A stretch of DNA of 64,000 bases, taken from Bostrychus sinensis (taxonomy: Eukaryota > Chordata > Actinopteri > Gobiiformes > Eleotridae). Below the pieces are notes generated by a model. The model was given only the letters and a program-made list of their open reading frames with translations, had not been told where the DNA came from and searched no databases. Both the position numbers and the translations under genes were made by a program. This document shows, one piece after another, positions 46,850 to 58,459 of this stretch. The DNA lies in contig CM036243.1 of the NCBI GenBank assembly GCA_020698575.1, positions 36,748,988-36,812,987 on the forward strand, written 5' to 3'. Within the stretch, counting starts at the first letter, position 1. Every line of letters begins with the position of its first letter.

Positions 46850-47021
46850 ATCCAGAACATCCAGCTGGAGCGGGAGATGGCGCTGGCCGCGAACAGGAGT
46901 CTGGCCGAGCAGAACCTGGACAGGAAGCCGTACCTGGAGTCCCAGAAGGAGGCGCTGGTGGACAGATACCTGCAGCTGGAGACGGTTCAGGACAAGTACA
47001 GAGAGCACTGCGCCCAGAGAG
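46850..47021 (+). CDS. vps37c: vps37c, second coding exon (Mod(r) coiled-coil)
   Basis: The exon is 172 bp, with acceptor TTATTTCAG and donor GTACGG. It enters in phase 0 and leaves with one base over (phase 1). It encodes residues 32-88 of the protein: IQNIQLEREMALAANRSLAE then a charged helix ending REHCAQR. The N-x-x-L-E-R-E-M-A-L-A-x-N-R-S-L-A-E-Q-N-L string is the most conserved stretch of vertebrate VPS37B/C and forms part of the elongated ESCRT-I stalk. Confidence 0.95.
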
Positions 47022-47366
47022 GTACGGGACAGGAGTGATGGGAGTTAGAAAAGTCTGTGTTTTTGGGTTAAGTTGTAATGTTGTTGTTCACAGACTGACT
47101 TATCAATGTATTTATGAGGACTGAAAAAAACATGTAATATTGTGGCCCGTGGTCCACATCAGGCTTGCAACAAACCATGGTATATGTTAAATACCAAGCA
47201 ATTTTACCATGTTTCCAGAATCCATACTGCTTAAACCAGAATAGTTTTATGGTATCTTATGTTTTACTGTAGGTTTGCACAGACTTTGTCCAATCTGAGC
47301 TCCAGTGAAAGAATGGTCAAGTTGTTGTCACAAATCAGGGAGGCTTTAACAAGTAGAGCCTGACCG

Positions 47367-48560
47367 TAGGGCTGGGCGTTATGACCTAAATTTCATATGA
47401 CGGTATAAATCGATTCCCTTCACAGTAACGGTATATCGCAGTATAGGTTTAAGGTTAAAAATTATAATAAAAAGCTAGGGCTGGGCAATATGGCAAAAAA
47501 TGTAATCACAATTTTTTTCCCCATATTGGTCGATCTCAATTTTTTTATTAAATTTTATGTTTACAATTAAAAACTGATAATCATGGCTGTGATTCATCCT
47601 CAGATTTAGATTTTAATGTAATAAGACAGTGAGGGATTTAATGTAAAATCTTTCATTGCAAGGGTTAATTTTTTTATACAATAATAACTGTAATAATTTA
47701 AACAAATAAAAGAGGCAAGCTGCTAATTTGTTCTAAGTTTTAAACAACTGAAAACGTCCAGTTCACTGCAGCTTCAGTGATGGGAGCAGGAAAAACTCTT
47801 GCCTGTTTCTACAGAGCTGTCTGTCCTCACACAGCCTGGACCTAGGTCTTTCATTTTGTCAAACTATTAACAGTAAAATCACCTGTTTTTAACTCCGCGC
47901 TGATCACGAAGCTTTTTCAAGTGACAAGACACAGCACTGAAGCGCGTCACGTGATGCACCGCAGCGCCCCGTTAGCTCTGGCGGCGTTTCCGTGGGGTAA
48001 GGATGGGTGAAATATATATGAATAGTTTTGTCCTATGGTTTAATTGCGCTGTAAAACGATTGGATGGACTGCCGTTTTTGTGCAGCACAGCAAATGCTAA
48101 CATTAGCTTAGCTCCTCTTTTAGTTCTGTTGCTGCAGTTGTTGCTGTCGTCGCATGTTTTAAATGCTTTTTTTTTTTTTTTTTTTGTATTTAAATGCGTA
48201 GTACCTTTTAGGTGGTTATTCCTCTAAACTCGACTCTTGTTCTCTGTTGCTCAGGCTGTAACAGGTGGGCAGTGTGCACCACTCAGCTGCTCCGTAATCT
48301 GCGTCTGCACTGTCTGGAGACGTGTCCAGATCGAATAAAAGTACTCTAAGCTTATCACTGAGATCGACCCTGTTCTTTATCCAATTTCAGTTTTAAATTC
48401 AATTTTTTGCACAGCCCTATGCTCAGCTGTCTCTGTGCTGGCAGTCATGTTGAGGCAGGTGCGATAACGTCATCGACGATAGGATGGTCAAGCACAAATC
48501 TCTACCGTAGGCCAACTTTATATCATTACTACCGTCTACCGCATATACTGCGCAGCCCCA
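47367..48560. mobile_element. hAT-like element with TAGGGCTGGGC ends, containing a second copy of a similar element
   Basis: Left TAGGGCTGGGCGTTATGACC, right ATACTGCGCAGCCCCA. Flanks CCTGACCG / CCCGACCG match 7 of 8 (47359-47366 and 48561-48568). A related element with TAGGGCTGGGCAATATGG ... GCACAGCCCTA ends is nested at about 47476-48419. Confidence 0.75.
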
Positions 48561-49265
48561 CCCGACCGATATGGTTTTTTTTGAGGCCGATGCTGGTACC
48601 AATATTAGGTAACCAAAAAATACTGATATCCGATACATTGGCCAATACAGTTATACATTAAGAAAAAGTATTTCAAAGCATTTTTCTTTCTGCTCTTGTT
48701 TACATGAATATGTCGTGTACACCCCAGGCCACTTTATTAGACTAAACATCTTTTTAAAATGTTGTAGAAAGCTGCTTATTGTTCTTTATGCTGATTGTTC
48801 TGTAGGTTGTAATGGGCATTGATGTGGAGAGTATTATTATGTATTTCATGTATTATATTTATTTATTTTATTTAGCTTTAACTAAATTTGTTTAACTTAA
48901 ATTTCATTTAAACTTGCTCTGCAAGTAGAGCATGGGGAGAACTACAAAATGCATTTTGAATTTTTGTTCAATGAGGTTTTATGGCAGAGAAATGAGCAAA
49001 ACATTTTTATTGCCTTTTTGAGCTTTTCAGGCCATGAGAAGGTGATTTAGGCTGTTTCCTATGAACTGCAGAGTAAAAGCCCAATTGTTTGGAAACAGCA
49101 GCACGCCCTCTGCTGCACAAATAGCAGAAGGCCATCATTTGCAAGTTAACAGGTCTTATTCCAGAACACAGTAAAAATAGTACTATTTATATCAGCAGAT
49201 TTCAGCCGATAACCAAACATTTTCTAATGGGTTATATCGGCCGATAATATAATATTTATAATATA
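48560..49265. mobile_element. ATCGGCC-ended DNA element, third copy
   Basis: Begins CCGACCGATATGG, has GAGGCCGATGCTGGTACCAA, ACTACAAAATGCATTTTGAA, CAATGAGGTTTTATGGCAGA and CCTATGAACTGCAGAGTAAA, and ends TATATCGGCCGATAATAT. It carries no 11-mer array. Confidence 0.7.
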
Positions 49266-49269
49266 ATAT

Positions 49270-51675
49270 AACCGGTTTTATTCCTGCTTTAATTCTTGAT
49301 TTGTCCTGGTTTAGTCCTGGCACATAGATCTGTCAACCAAAGAAAGAGTTAGTCGAACAAACTTATGCCCAGTACAATGATTAATCGACCAAAATCGTCC
49401 AAAGGATATGTGGGGAGTGGTGACTTACTCACCAGAGTCTTACACAAACAATGACCTTACATTAATTAGGAGATAAGACATTTCGAAAAGATGGCTGTAA
49501 AATATATTGCTATCTAAAATCATCTATGCTTTCTTAAATAAAGTGAAAACTAAAAGTTATCAGGTTATACATTAAACCAGCTTTGTTGATGCAAAGAGTT
49601 CATTCAACTAATCAACCAATAAAGTTTTAGTCAACCAAGACCTCACTGACCGATTAATGGACTAAGCGGCCAGAGACTGTCAGCCTCCCGTTTTGTGCTT
49701 TGTTAGTGAGCGCTGTTATTCCTCGGTTTAGATCTGGGTTAGTCCAGATTTAGGTTTTTTGTCTGTTGAAGGTGATACTTGTAAAGCCAAATATTTTCTG
49801 AGGTGGTACTTGCAGTTAAAGGTTTTGACAATCACAGCGCTAGTACATTGCCTCACTAAATAATTACACCTGTCACTGAGGGGGCCGGCCATGTTACCAT
49901 ACAACATTAACACCTTTATCTAAACGCATTATATTCAAGTGTTTATGTTGGGTATCTTGAGCAGGTGGTTGTGTGCATTTTCAGTCCAGTCCAAAAAATG
50001 TCTGTCCAATCTGTCCAGCTCCACACGAACGCAGCAAAACTTCACTGACTCATCGCATTTGTCACACTGTGGAGCAGTTGGCTCAAAATGTCACAAAGTG
50101 GGATTGTCCAGAGTCTTGTCGAGGCAGTGAAAGGAGCATTGTCTGTTTTAGTCTCTTTGTCCTGCAGTCACTGGCAGATTACTTCATACATTACTTCAGA
50201 TTACATCACTTAGACCCAGCTAGTACCAGAAATATACTTTATATTTACTTCCACCAAGGAGGTTCTGCTAATACCGGTGTTGGTTTTTCATCATACTTGG
50301 TTGCCACGTTGGTCGCTTTGGTCTGTTACCACAATATTGCTAAATTAAATAAAACTTGGATACACTCATTAATGATTTCTAACCAGGCTCTGACATTACA
50401 CACATGGATGAGTGGTCGACAGCTGCCAGAACATCTGGATTATTCATAATTTGAATAATTTGAAGCTAATGCTAATTGTTTTTAAGAAGAAATACAGCCT
50501 ATGGGCTACAGAATTCTGTAGCTTGGGGGTGACTACGTATTAAAGTCAATGAATGAATCCAATAGTCGGATTTTTATTATATTTTCAGGAAAGCTGAAAA
50601 AGAGTCTGATGAAATAATCATTTTTGGTGTGGATGTACAGTTACAATCAGAAAGGTTCAACCGCTTTACCTCAAAAGACATTAAAATAATGTGAATGAAA
50701 GATAATGAGAATAAATGACATCTGAGTGTTGTTTTTTTTGTTTTGTTTTTTGAGTTAACTCTGAAGTTGAAATTAAAAATGTGACTCTTTTAACACAGGC
50801 CCATGGGCAGTAAGCTTCAGGTCTCTGTGGAGCATCCTTCCACTTTTATCACTTTGTTTTGGGTCACTGCTAACAAGCTCGTTACACCTCTCGACTGGAA
50901 TCTATACTCATTCTTTACCTGCGAAAGCCTCTGTAGCTCAGTGATGTTTGATGGCCTCTGTGCTGCAGCTGCCTTCTTTAAATCCCACCAAAGTCGGGCC
51001 AAGTTTTGGATCTAAAGCTGGAGACTAAGGCCAATCCAGGACGTCCCAGGATGTTCTTGAAAAATCTTAATTGATAAAAACCTTTAAAATATTTTTTGAG
51101 GGGTGTTGAATATTTCTGATTACAACTGTAGCTCTCTGTCTGGAGCCGGTTATTTTTGAAGTTCACGTTTCCCAAACACTCCATCCACAGTATTTGTCGG
51201 TCCCAAGCCTGGATAAATGTGTGTTGCATCAGGAAGGACTCCCAATGTAAAAAACCTGCCAAAGTCCCCGTGAGAGTCCTTCATTGTGGCAACCCTGAAA
51301 GAAAGGGCACAGGTTAAAGTGGCTTTCTTTGCCATTCTGAGAAACAAGGGCTTTGTGGTTAGAAGATTCTTGGTTCAAGTTCGGGTCAGGGCTCTATATC
51401 TTTGTGAGATGGAGATGACCTATAACTTGGCAGAGGTCTGCGTGGTCTCAAAGCGCCTCCAGGTACATTGAGAAGCACTGTAAGGCCAGTGAGTGTATGC
51501 TTAGGTATTCGCAGCATTTATCCAAACTCCTGTCTAATGCAGAGGGGCAATGGTTGGAATCAGGGCACACCGAGGCCTAATACTGAGAACCAGTTTTTCC
51601 TGTAAACTATTATGTAAAGATGACTTTTGTCCCGTGTGTATTAAGTTGTTCTTGTTGTGTTGTGTCTTCTCACAG
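49270..51675. other. vps37c intron 3, right part
   Basis: Holds a repeat-like segment at about 49325-49670 (GTCAACCAAAGAAAGAGTTA ... TAGTCAACCAAGACCTCAC). Open frames of up to 158 codons (49973-50449) show no recognisable domain or splice context. The class of 50780-51540 is not identified. Confidence 0.4.
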
Positions 51676-51758
51676 ACGGGATGGTGGGTCAAGTGTCTCC
51701 AGAGGCTTTGTTTTCCAGACTTCAGGCCGAGAGCAGCAAAACCGAGGAGGAGTCAGAG
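51676..51758 (+). CDS. vps37c: vps37c, third coding exon (Mod(r) domain)
   Basis: The exon is 83 bp after TTCTCACAG. Its first two bases complete the Asp codon opened in the previous exon; 27 further codons (GMVGQVSPEALFSRLQAESS to TEEESE) end at GTAGGT in phase 0. It covers residues 89-116. The S-P-E-x-L-x-x-x-L-Q-A-E pattern fits VPS37 proteins. Confidence 0.92.
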
Positions 51759-52137
51759 GTAGGTCACTTTATCCTGATACAAGATTCAACCTCATTAAAA
51801 AGAAACACTTGTGTATCAGTGTCCTGGGACAAACTCTAACATTTATTTTCTTAGAAATAGAATAGAAGACGTAGGCCCTCATTTATCAAACGTGCATACG
51901 CTGAGAAATGGGTGGACTCCTGGTGGACGCCTAAAGCCAGGGACACTCTGGGATTTATAAATGGACATATATTTGCCACATCACTTCAGGAGTGTTTTAC
52001 ATTTATGCCAAGCCATTACAGTTCACTGTAACAAAAGCTGCTTAATATTTTAGGTAGGGCCATATATTGTGACCCTAACTACTCCCAAGGCATATTATTG
52101 TTGCAGAGTTTAAAAGTCTATTGTCGTTAGGGCTGGG

Positions 52138-52743
52138 TACCGAACAACGATACCTTTGTGGTACTGACTGAAAAGCTCCGGTACTGGGTCGTATTTAAAA
52201 AAATAGTTATCTTTCGGTGCCAAGTTTCAGTGCCTGACAGGGCCAGTGACAGCGCTACAGAAGGCTACACAACAGCATTGTTACTTTGAGCAGATGTTTT
52301 GAGTGGAGTTTTCAACTTAAGCGTCATTTATAGAAAGATACAGGACTTCATTTACCTCCAGAACACAGGGGGCAGACTCACGCTCAGGCTGCAGGGTCAG
52401 TCTCTGTCTCTATATCAGAAAAAGACGTCAGGAGTAATCCCTCTGTATCTGACTATTCCTAACTGCAAAAAACATACAGATCTTTCAAAGTACAGACATC
52501 ACACAGATTTTTTTTTTTTTAAACAATACTTTTTAACAGTTTTTAGCAGAAATCTTTATTTAACTTATGTATTAACTCATTCAGTGACTTACTATTCTTT
52601 TAGCCTTTTTGTTTTGTAACATTTATGGTTATTTAAGATGAATTAAAATAGCACAGGTATCATAAAAAGTATTGTTCAGTTATCGAAAACCAGGTATTGT
52701 TTAGGTACTGGTATTTAAAAAACTTGAATGGTACCCAGCCCTT
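52138..52743. mobile_element. hAT-like MITE with TAGGGCTGGGTAC ends, copy 2
   Basis: The ends TAGGGCTGGGTACCG and GGTACCCAGCCCTTA are inverted. Flank match is weaker (6 of 8). It lies in vps37c intron 4. Confidence 0.7.
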
Positions 52744-52749
52744 ATTGTT

Positions 52750-54090
52750 ATTTTTTTTTAAGCATAAAAACTACGAGTGTAGCTACTTAAACAGAACCTT
52801 GAATGTAACTGGCTGCCACCTGCCCCAGAGCTGTGGCCCCCGTGTCCTGTCACCCCGGACCATGCTCAGGCCAGGGCGCAGCAGCGGGGAGGGCTGAGAT
52901 GGTCCTGGTGAAACGGGCGGGAGGAGCTCTGTCGCATATGAAGGGCCGGTGTTTACTTTTATTTTAGTGTTTGGGCTAACTTTGGATGGGGAGTTTTTGA
53001 ATACTGCGCTTCAAACAAACACTAGCATTGAAAGAGGAGTTTTCTCAGCCTCGCAGACAGAGACGAGCACGCACCGCTGCTGGCCACACAAATCTGAGCA
53101 TGGCCAGGTAGAAAAGGTAGGACTAGAGCCTCAGAGCCAGCGCATGTAAACAAATGAGTAGGGTTTACAAACAAATTATATTAAGACAAGGGTTTAGAGA
53201 AGTGTGGTACTCCCTTTTTAGAACAACAACATATACACATGTACACGGGGATTTTTTTTTTTTACAGATTTTATTAAAAGGTACTCCATGGAAGCATATT
53301 TTTCATTCTAAATTATTCTGAAAATAGTCTTTAAATTGAGTCACTGAAATTTCCTTATCTAATTTTCACGACATTTTTTCAGTGACCAGAATTTCAGAAG
53401 AATTTGCCTTTTAAAAATTTGATGCATATATTTTCGAGTCCTCAAATGTGATTGGCCAAATTCAGAATCTAAAATTCAAAAAATTCACATGAAATGTCCG
53501 TTTGACTTGCCCCATTTGTAGCGGAAGCACTTGCTGCCATTCGTGCACATGCATACACTGAAATGTTTTTGCTAAATGTTTTTCAGTGTTTTTTCCAAAT
53601 TTTAATAAGCTGTCTGTGATTTTAACAAGCGAGACAATAAAAATACAAATCTTTAAATTGTGTCTTAAATTTTTGTAATTTAACGTTTAACATCTTCACC
53701 ATAGTCATGTCTTGGCACATTCTGTTTACAGTCGCCCCACAGAGCGACTGAACCAGTAGAGTGTCTGTAGGAGAATGACGGAGTGTGAGATAAGGAGAAA
53801 ACACTCCTTTTGTTTAGTTTTAGTATTTTGATTTTTGTATAACTTCATTAGTCTATTGTGGAAGCAAACATTACTGCAGCCAGGGGCAGCTGTGTTCATG
53901 TGTGAAACTTAGAGACTGAAATTTCAGTCACTATAATTCAAAGACAATGTTAAAATATTCAGTGGTAGAAATTCAAAGGCATTTAAAAATAAAAAATCTG
54001 ATGACACAGGTTTGCTTCCGTAGTTCTCTACTGTAGTTTAGCATACGTTGTTCTTGTAAAGTTGTAAACCATGTTGTCGTCCTCTTCCAG
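52750..54090. other. vps37c intron 4, right part, nothing recognised
   Basis: A short GC-rich patch (52815-52900) is followed by AT-rich sequence. No exon or element ends seen. Confidence 0.45.
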
Positions 54091-54816
54091 TCTCTCGCTG
54101 ATGAGTTCCTGGAGGGCTCTCTGCCACTGGACTCCTTCCTGGACCGTTTCCTCACCCTGCGTTCCCTCGCTCACAAAAGACGCGTTCGGATAGAAAAGCT
54201 CCAGGACGTCCTGCGTCAGAGAAGCGAAAACAACTCTTCGTCTGGCGCTGACAAACAGGATTCCACCTCCTCAGCCCCTTCTCCCTGGAGCCAGCAGACG
54301 ACCACCACCTCCAACAACATCAACAGCAATCTCAACCCAAAACCCCCGCAGCCCGCCCCTCCTCCTGCCCCCTCCTCCTCCGGGCTGCCCTACGCTCCTT
54401 ACCCAGTCTCTCCCCCGAATCCTGCCCCCGTCCCAGCGGCGGCGGCAGCCTCCGGGCCGTCCAACCCTCCCGCACAGTTCCCTCCATACCCCAGCGCCGG
54501 TTCGTCTTTCACCCCGGCGGGAGGCTACGGCGGCGGCCCCAGACCGGCGTTCGGACCCCCGCCGGCTCCTCCCGCGGGCGGCTGTCCGTACCCCACGCAG
54601 CCCACCTTCACCGGCCCGCATCCAGGCTCGGCGTTCGGGCAGTACACCCCCTCCAGCAGCAGCCACCCCCACACCAGTGGCCCGGCACCGTACCCGGCCT
54701 CCTACTCCTACGGCGGGTACAGCTACCCAGCGGGGCCGGTCTTCTCCAACACGCAGTCGCCCACAGGGAGACCCATCTACAGACCGGGATATGGAGTACC
54801 ACAGCCATACTCCTGA
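54091..54816 (+). CDS. vps37c: vps37c, last coding exon (end of Mod(r) domain and Pro-rich tail)
   Basis: The acceptor CCTCTTCCAG ends at 54090. There are 241 codons and a TGA at 54814-54816. The first 41 residues (SLADEFLEGSLPLDSFLDRF, then a basic helix with RRVRIEKLQ) finish the Mod(r) domain. From about residue 165 the protein is a low-complexity tail rich in Pro, Ser, Ala, Gly and Tyr, with repeated PxP and PY-like steps, ending PGYGVPQPYS. This long Pro-rich tail separates VPS37C/B from shorter VPS37 forms. The GC content rises sharply across the tail, giving a 133-codon open frame on the opposite strand that is only a shadow. Confidence 0.94.
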   Translation, partial: SLADEFLEGSLPLDSFLDRFLTLRSLAHKRRVRIEKLQDVLRQRSENNSSSGADKQDSTSSAPSPWSQQTTTTSNNINSNLNPKPPQPAPPPAPSSSGLPYAPYPVSPPNPAPVPAAAAASGPSNPPAQFPPYPSAGSSFTPAGGYGGGPRPAFGPPPAPPAGGCPYPTQPTFTGPHPGSAFGQYTPSSSSHPHTSGPAPYPASYSYGGYSYPAGPVFSNTQSPTGRPIYRPGYGVPQPYS

Positions 54817-55310
54817 AAGAAAGCACTACTGTCTCAGCTCCAATCTCCCACTCTCCCCCTGAAAATTGTCCAGATTTCCTTCTTTGATTCAAGAGGTCTC
54901 TCGCTTTACTTATCTCTATGTTGCACTATTCCCCCTTTCTCTTAATGTACGTCTGTTAAAATGTTCTCTCCGCCCTCGAACCCTCACTAGTCTCAGGTGG
55001 TTGCGTTGTGTAAGTGTGAAAACACATTGTTCCTGGTCCCTCTCTCTCTTTCTCTCTGTATCATCACGAATTTCAGTCCCATTTTAAGTTCCTTTAGGCA
55101 TCTTTCTGTTGGAGTGGTATGGTACAGGCCAGGACTGTATGGCATGCTTTTAGGGGGATTTCCATGTTCCTAAAGGGAAAAAAAACAAGTAACAAACAAC
55201 GGTGTGGTGTAGTTAACCATGAGTCAAACACTGACGTTTGTTAAAGAATCTTTAACAGAAGCAGAACCTAAACGCTTGTCTTGTTCTTGGAATAAACACG
55301 TTACACCAAG
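54817..55310 (+). other. vps37c: vps37c 3' UTR, first likely poly(A) site
   Basis: Non-coding sequence follows the stop codon and contains a canonical AATAAA at 55291-55296. Further AATAAA matches at about 55662 and 56035 could serve a longer transcript. No other gene feature is seen. Confidence 0.5.
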
Positions 55311-55319
55311 AAACAATGC

Positions 55320-58300
55320 TAAATGTTCTTTTTCAACCAAAGCCGGCTGTTTCCGGTTTTAAAAATATTTAATAGAATGGTTTTGTAGTAACAAAATACA
55401 AGCCTAGAAGAAAATTAGACCCCACTCAATAGCAATGGTATAAATTTCAAGATGGGGAGCGTAAATAGTCTTATGAGAAACTATTATTTTGTGAAATAAT
55501 GTGAGGCGCAATGAGTCAACTGTTCGCCCACCCATCGGAGAGGATGGCAGTTCAAAGTGAAAATCCTAAATCTCGATCCATCAGAGCCTGTAATCCTTAA
55601 AACACAAAAAAAAAATGCATCAAGTATGTGCGGCGCTCATGGTAGTTGAAAAAAATCATACAATAAATACATAATTTTGATGTATTTTCTATTGGGCGGC
55701 CAGTGTGGACGCTCTGATCTGCTCAGGTGTGTTTGAGGCCCGAGACGAGACACTTTACCCACAATGTCTTCCCAAGTCACAGTATGTGGCTGGTTACGAC
55801 AGGAAAGACGTAAAAATCTGCCAAATCACTGCGCAAAATTGACTTTCAACTCACCTGTTATAGAAGTCTGTCTATAACTTTAAGAAATGCTGCAACTCTC
55901 TTTTATTTTGCAGCAGCTTATGGCTATAGCTCTCTTCTTTTGTTATGGTTAATGCTTTGTTTCCCATTTATTGAGAAGACTACATGGCCCAACTTGTTCA
56001 GATTTTCTTCCCCATCGTCTAAAAACAAGCTGGACAATAAATTGGTATAACAGGTGATATGTTTTGCTTCTTATATTAAGCCCTAATGTGGAAATCCAAG
56101 TCAAAGCGTGCCATACTGACCCAACCTTACGCCATACCATTCAGTGGAAACATGACTTTATTTTTTTAGTATTTGGCAATCAGAAAACCATTTTAAAAAC
56201 GCATATGCACTCCCTCTATGTCCATCATATCTTTTTAACAATATACTGTTCAAATATAGACTTTATCTTACTTTCTAGTCTGAGGATTTCATTGTTTATC
56301 ACAAGAAAAACACTCTCAGCAGCAGATTATTATGCATGACACCATTTTGCAGCCATTATCAGCTCTTCCTACTCTTTTAGTTCACTGCAATGGGTTTAAA
56401 GATACTGCCAATAATCTAAGATAGCATCCAAAACATGTATTATTTTCATTTTATTTTAGTTTTTAACCAAAGAAAGAACGTTTAATTTAGCACAGAAAGA
56501 AAGTTGTTCGATGTGGTGTGAACCTGTAGCACTAAAAAGACAAGAAACTGGTGCTCACTCAAGAAAATGCTAATGTTCTGATTGTGACTGGCTGCTCAGG
56601 TGCTAAGTTTAAAGTTTTAAGAGTGAAGCGGACAGTTGCAGTTGCGTTTTATGGCCACTTGAGGGAAGCAGAGATCAGCAAAAAAGAGAGAGTAGACATG
56701 GGGCAGTTCATAAGCTCTGAATGTGAAGGGATAGTCTTGTCAGTACGGTTTGGAGAAGCAGACAGGAGCACTGGCACACACTTTTAGAACAACTAACTTC
56801 GGCTTCTACGACTTCAGAAACTCCTGGACTAAACCAAGACTGAACAAGGACTAAACCAGGTCTGAATTCCTCTCAGTGCAAGTGTGTATTTATTTTGACA
56901 CGTCTTACTTTTTACTTTGTGTAATTGCTTTTGTCTGCATCTCCAAACTCAGTCTGTTAAATCCAAAATGACAAAATACTGAACTATCCCTTTAAAAAAC
57001 TGTAAGTTGTAGTTCTATTTTTGCCCACTTGGAGGCGGCAAACAAAAGTCAAAGGCTGCACATTCCGAGGTCTTGCAGTTCATAAGCTCATGCCCTAATA
57101 CAAGCTATACGTCTGATAATGGTGCTGTGTGTCCCAGTCGGTAAAAAGCTTAAAACTTAACATTCGAAGATGGATTAATCAAAAGGCCTTGTCCTTAAAT
57201 CCACGTCATTACTGTTGCTCGTTGGTCGAGAGCGCTCTGTGTTATGTCAAGAGGGAAAAAAGCATTGTGGGATACATGCAAGGTGAGCTATTGTAAAAAA
57301 AATAAATAAAAGTTGGTCTATGAGATCTTTAAGTAGCCGTACAGTCAATGTTTGGAGAAGCAGACGGGAGCAATGGTGCAGGCTGTAAGTGGCCAATTTT
57401 AGAACAACTAACAACTGAGCATAAAGACGAAACAAGGACTAAACCAGGCTTAAACCAAGGCTAAGCCAGGTTTAATCCAGGACAAAATTGTGCCTAGACA
57501 AACCTTTTTGGTTTTGTGTACACCCAGGACCTGATTTTGTCCTGGTTTAAATCTGGTTATTTGTCGGTTTAGTCTTGGTTTGGACCCCGCTTAGTCCTGG
57601 TTTTGCCCTGATTTAGCCCTAGTCTTATTCTGGTTTTAGTCTTAGTTTAGTCCTGGTTTGACCTTGCTTATTCTCAGTCGAGTTCTGGTAAGTTCAGAAC
57701 TCAGTATGGCTCTGAACCCAAAATATGAGACATTTCTCAGCAGCAGATATTGTTAAAAATATCCTTTACTTCTAGTTTATAGTTTAGCCTCTGTGGTGTT
57801 GCTCCTGTCTGCTTCTCCAAACTTACTTGTAGCTCATTTAAGACGATTGCTGAAGGCCTGAATGTCTGTTTTAGTCAGTAGTACCCCGTAACAGTGAAAT
57901 AAGTGGTAGGTTTCTTGACAATACAAGGTTTAAACCAGGACTTTGCTGTAGACCGACTTCCACACAGCGTTTAGTTTCCTTTCCACAGAGACAATGATAC
58001 TTACCTTGAGTCTCTTAGTCATTTAATGTCACTCAAACCCATGCATTGTTTACACTTTTCCACCGTTTTGTCTGTCTCACTTCCTCCTTCCATCCTCTCT
58101 CCTTCTCCTCCTCCGCCTCCTCAGATTTTTTGCTCGTTTAAACATGAACTCGATGCTTGACAATGATCACAGATGAAAATAGTTTTATTTCTATAAGTTC
58201 ACACTATCAGTGAGAATATATGTGGTTTGTATAGTTGAGTGAAAATAATAATGATACTGATAATAAGGTGGGGTTCAATGACAACGGTGATCACTGAATA

Positions 58301-58455
58301 TAGTCTCTTGGGAAATTCTTGTAATTAGTGTTTAAAAGGAAAATAATGTTGTATACAAAGGAAATGTGTGCAATGAAATTTTAACTAAATTTAATTTGAC
58401 ACCGCTCTGAGTGTTTTTATGATTACTAAAGTTGGTTTTAAAGTCTGGGAGATCA
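55320..58455. other. sequence downstream of vps37c, no gene recognised
   Basis: No exon with domain support. It contains scattered CTAAACC-family units (56825-56865, 57420-57660) and repeated CAGACGGGAGCA / TTTGGAGAAGC strings (56750, 57352, 57805) that hint at another low-copy repeat. It may include a longer vps37c 3' UTR. Confidence 0.4.
57420..57670. repeat. degenerate CTAAACC-family remnant in both orientations
   Basis: Plus-reading units (GACTAAACCAGG, CTAAGCCAGG) at 57435-57490 are followed by reverse-reading units (CTGGTTTAAATC, GTTTAGTCCTGG) at 57540-57660, so a small inverted arrangement exists here. A few units also occur at 56825-56865. Confidence 0.65.
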
Positions 58456-58459
58456 TTAA

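Noticed and set aside
49973..50449. 158-codon ORF in vps37c intron 3
   Set aside because: No recognised motif, no splice or promoter context; length is possible by chance in a window of this size.
54271..54672. 133-codon Gly/Arg-rich ORF on the minus strand
   Set aside because: It is the antisense shadow of the GC-rich Pro-rich tail of vps37c.
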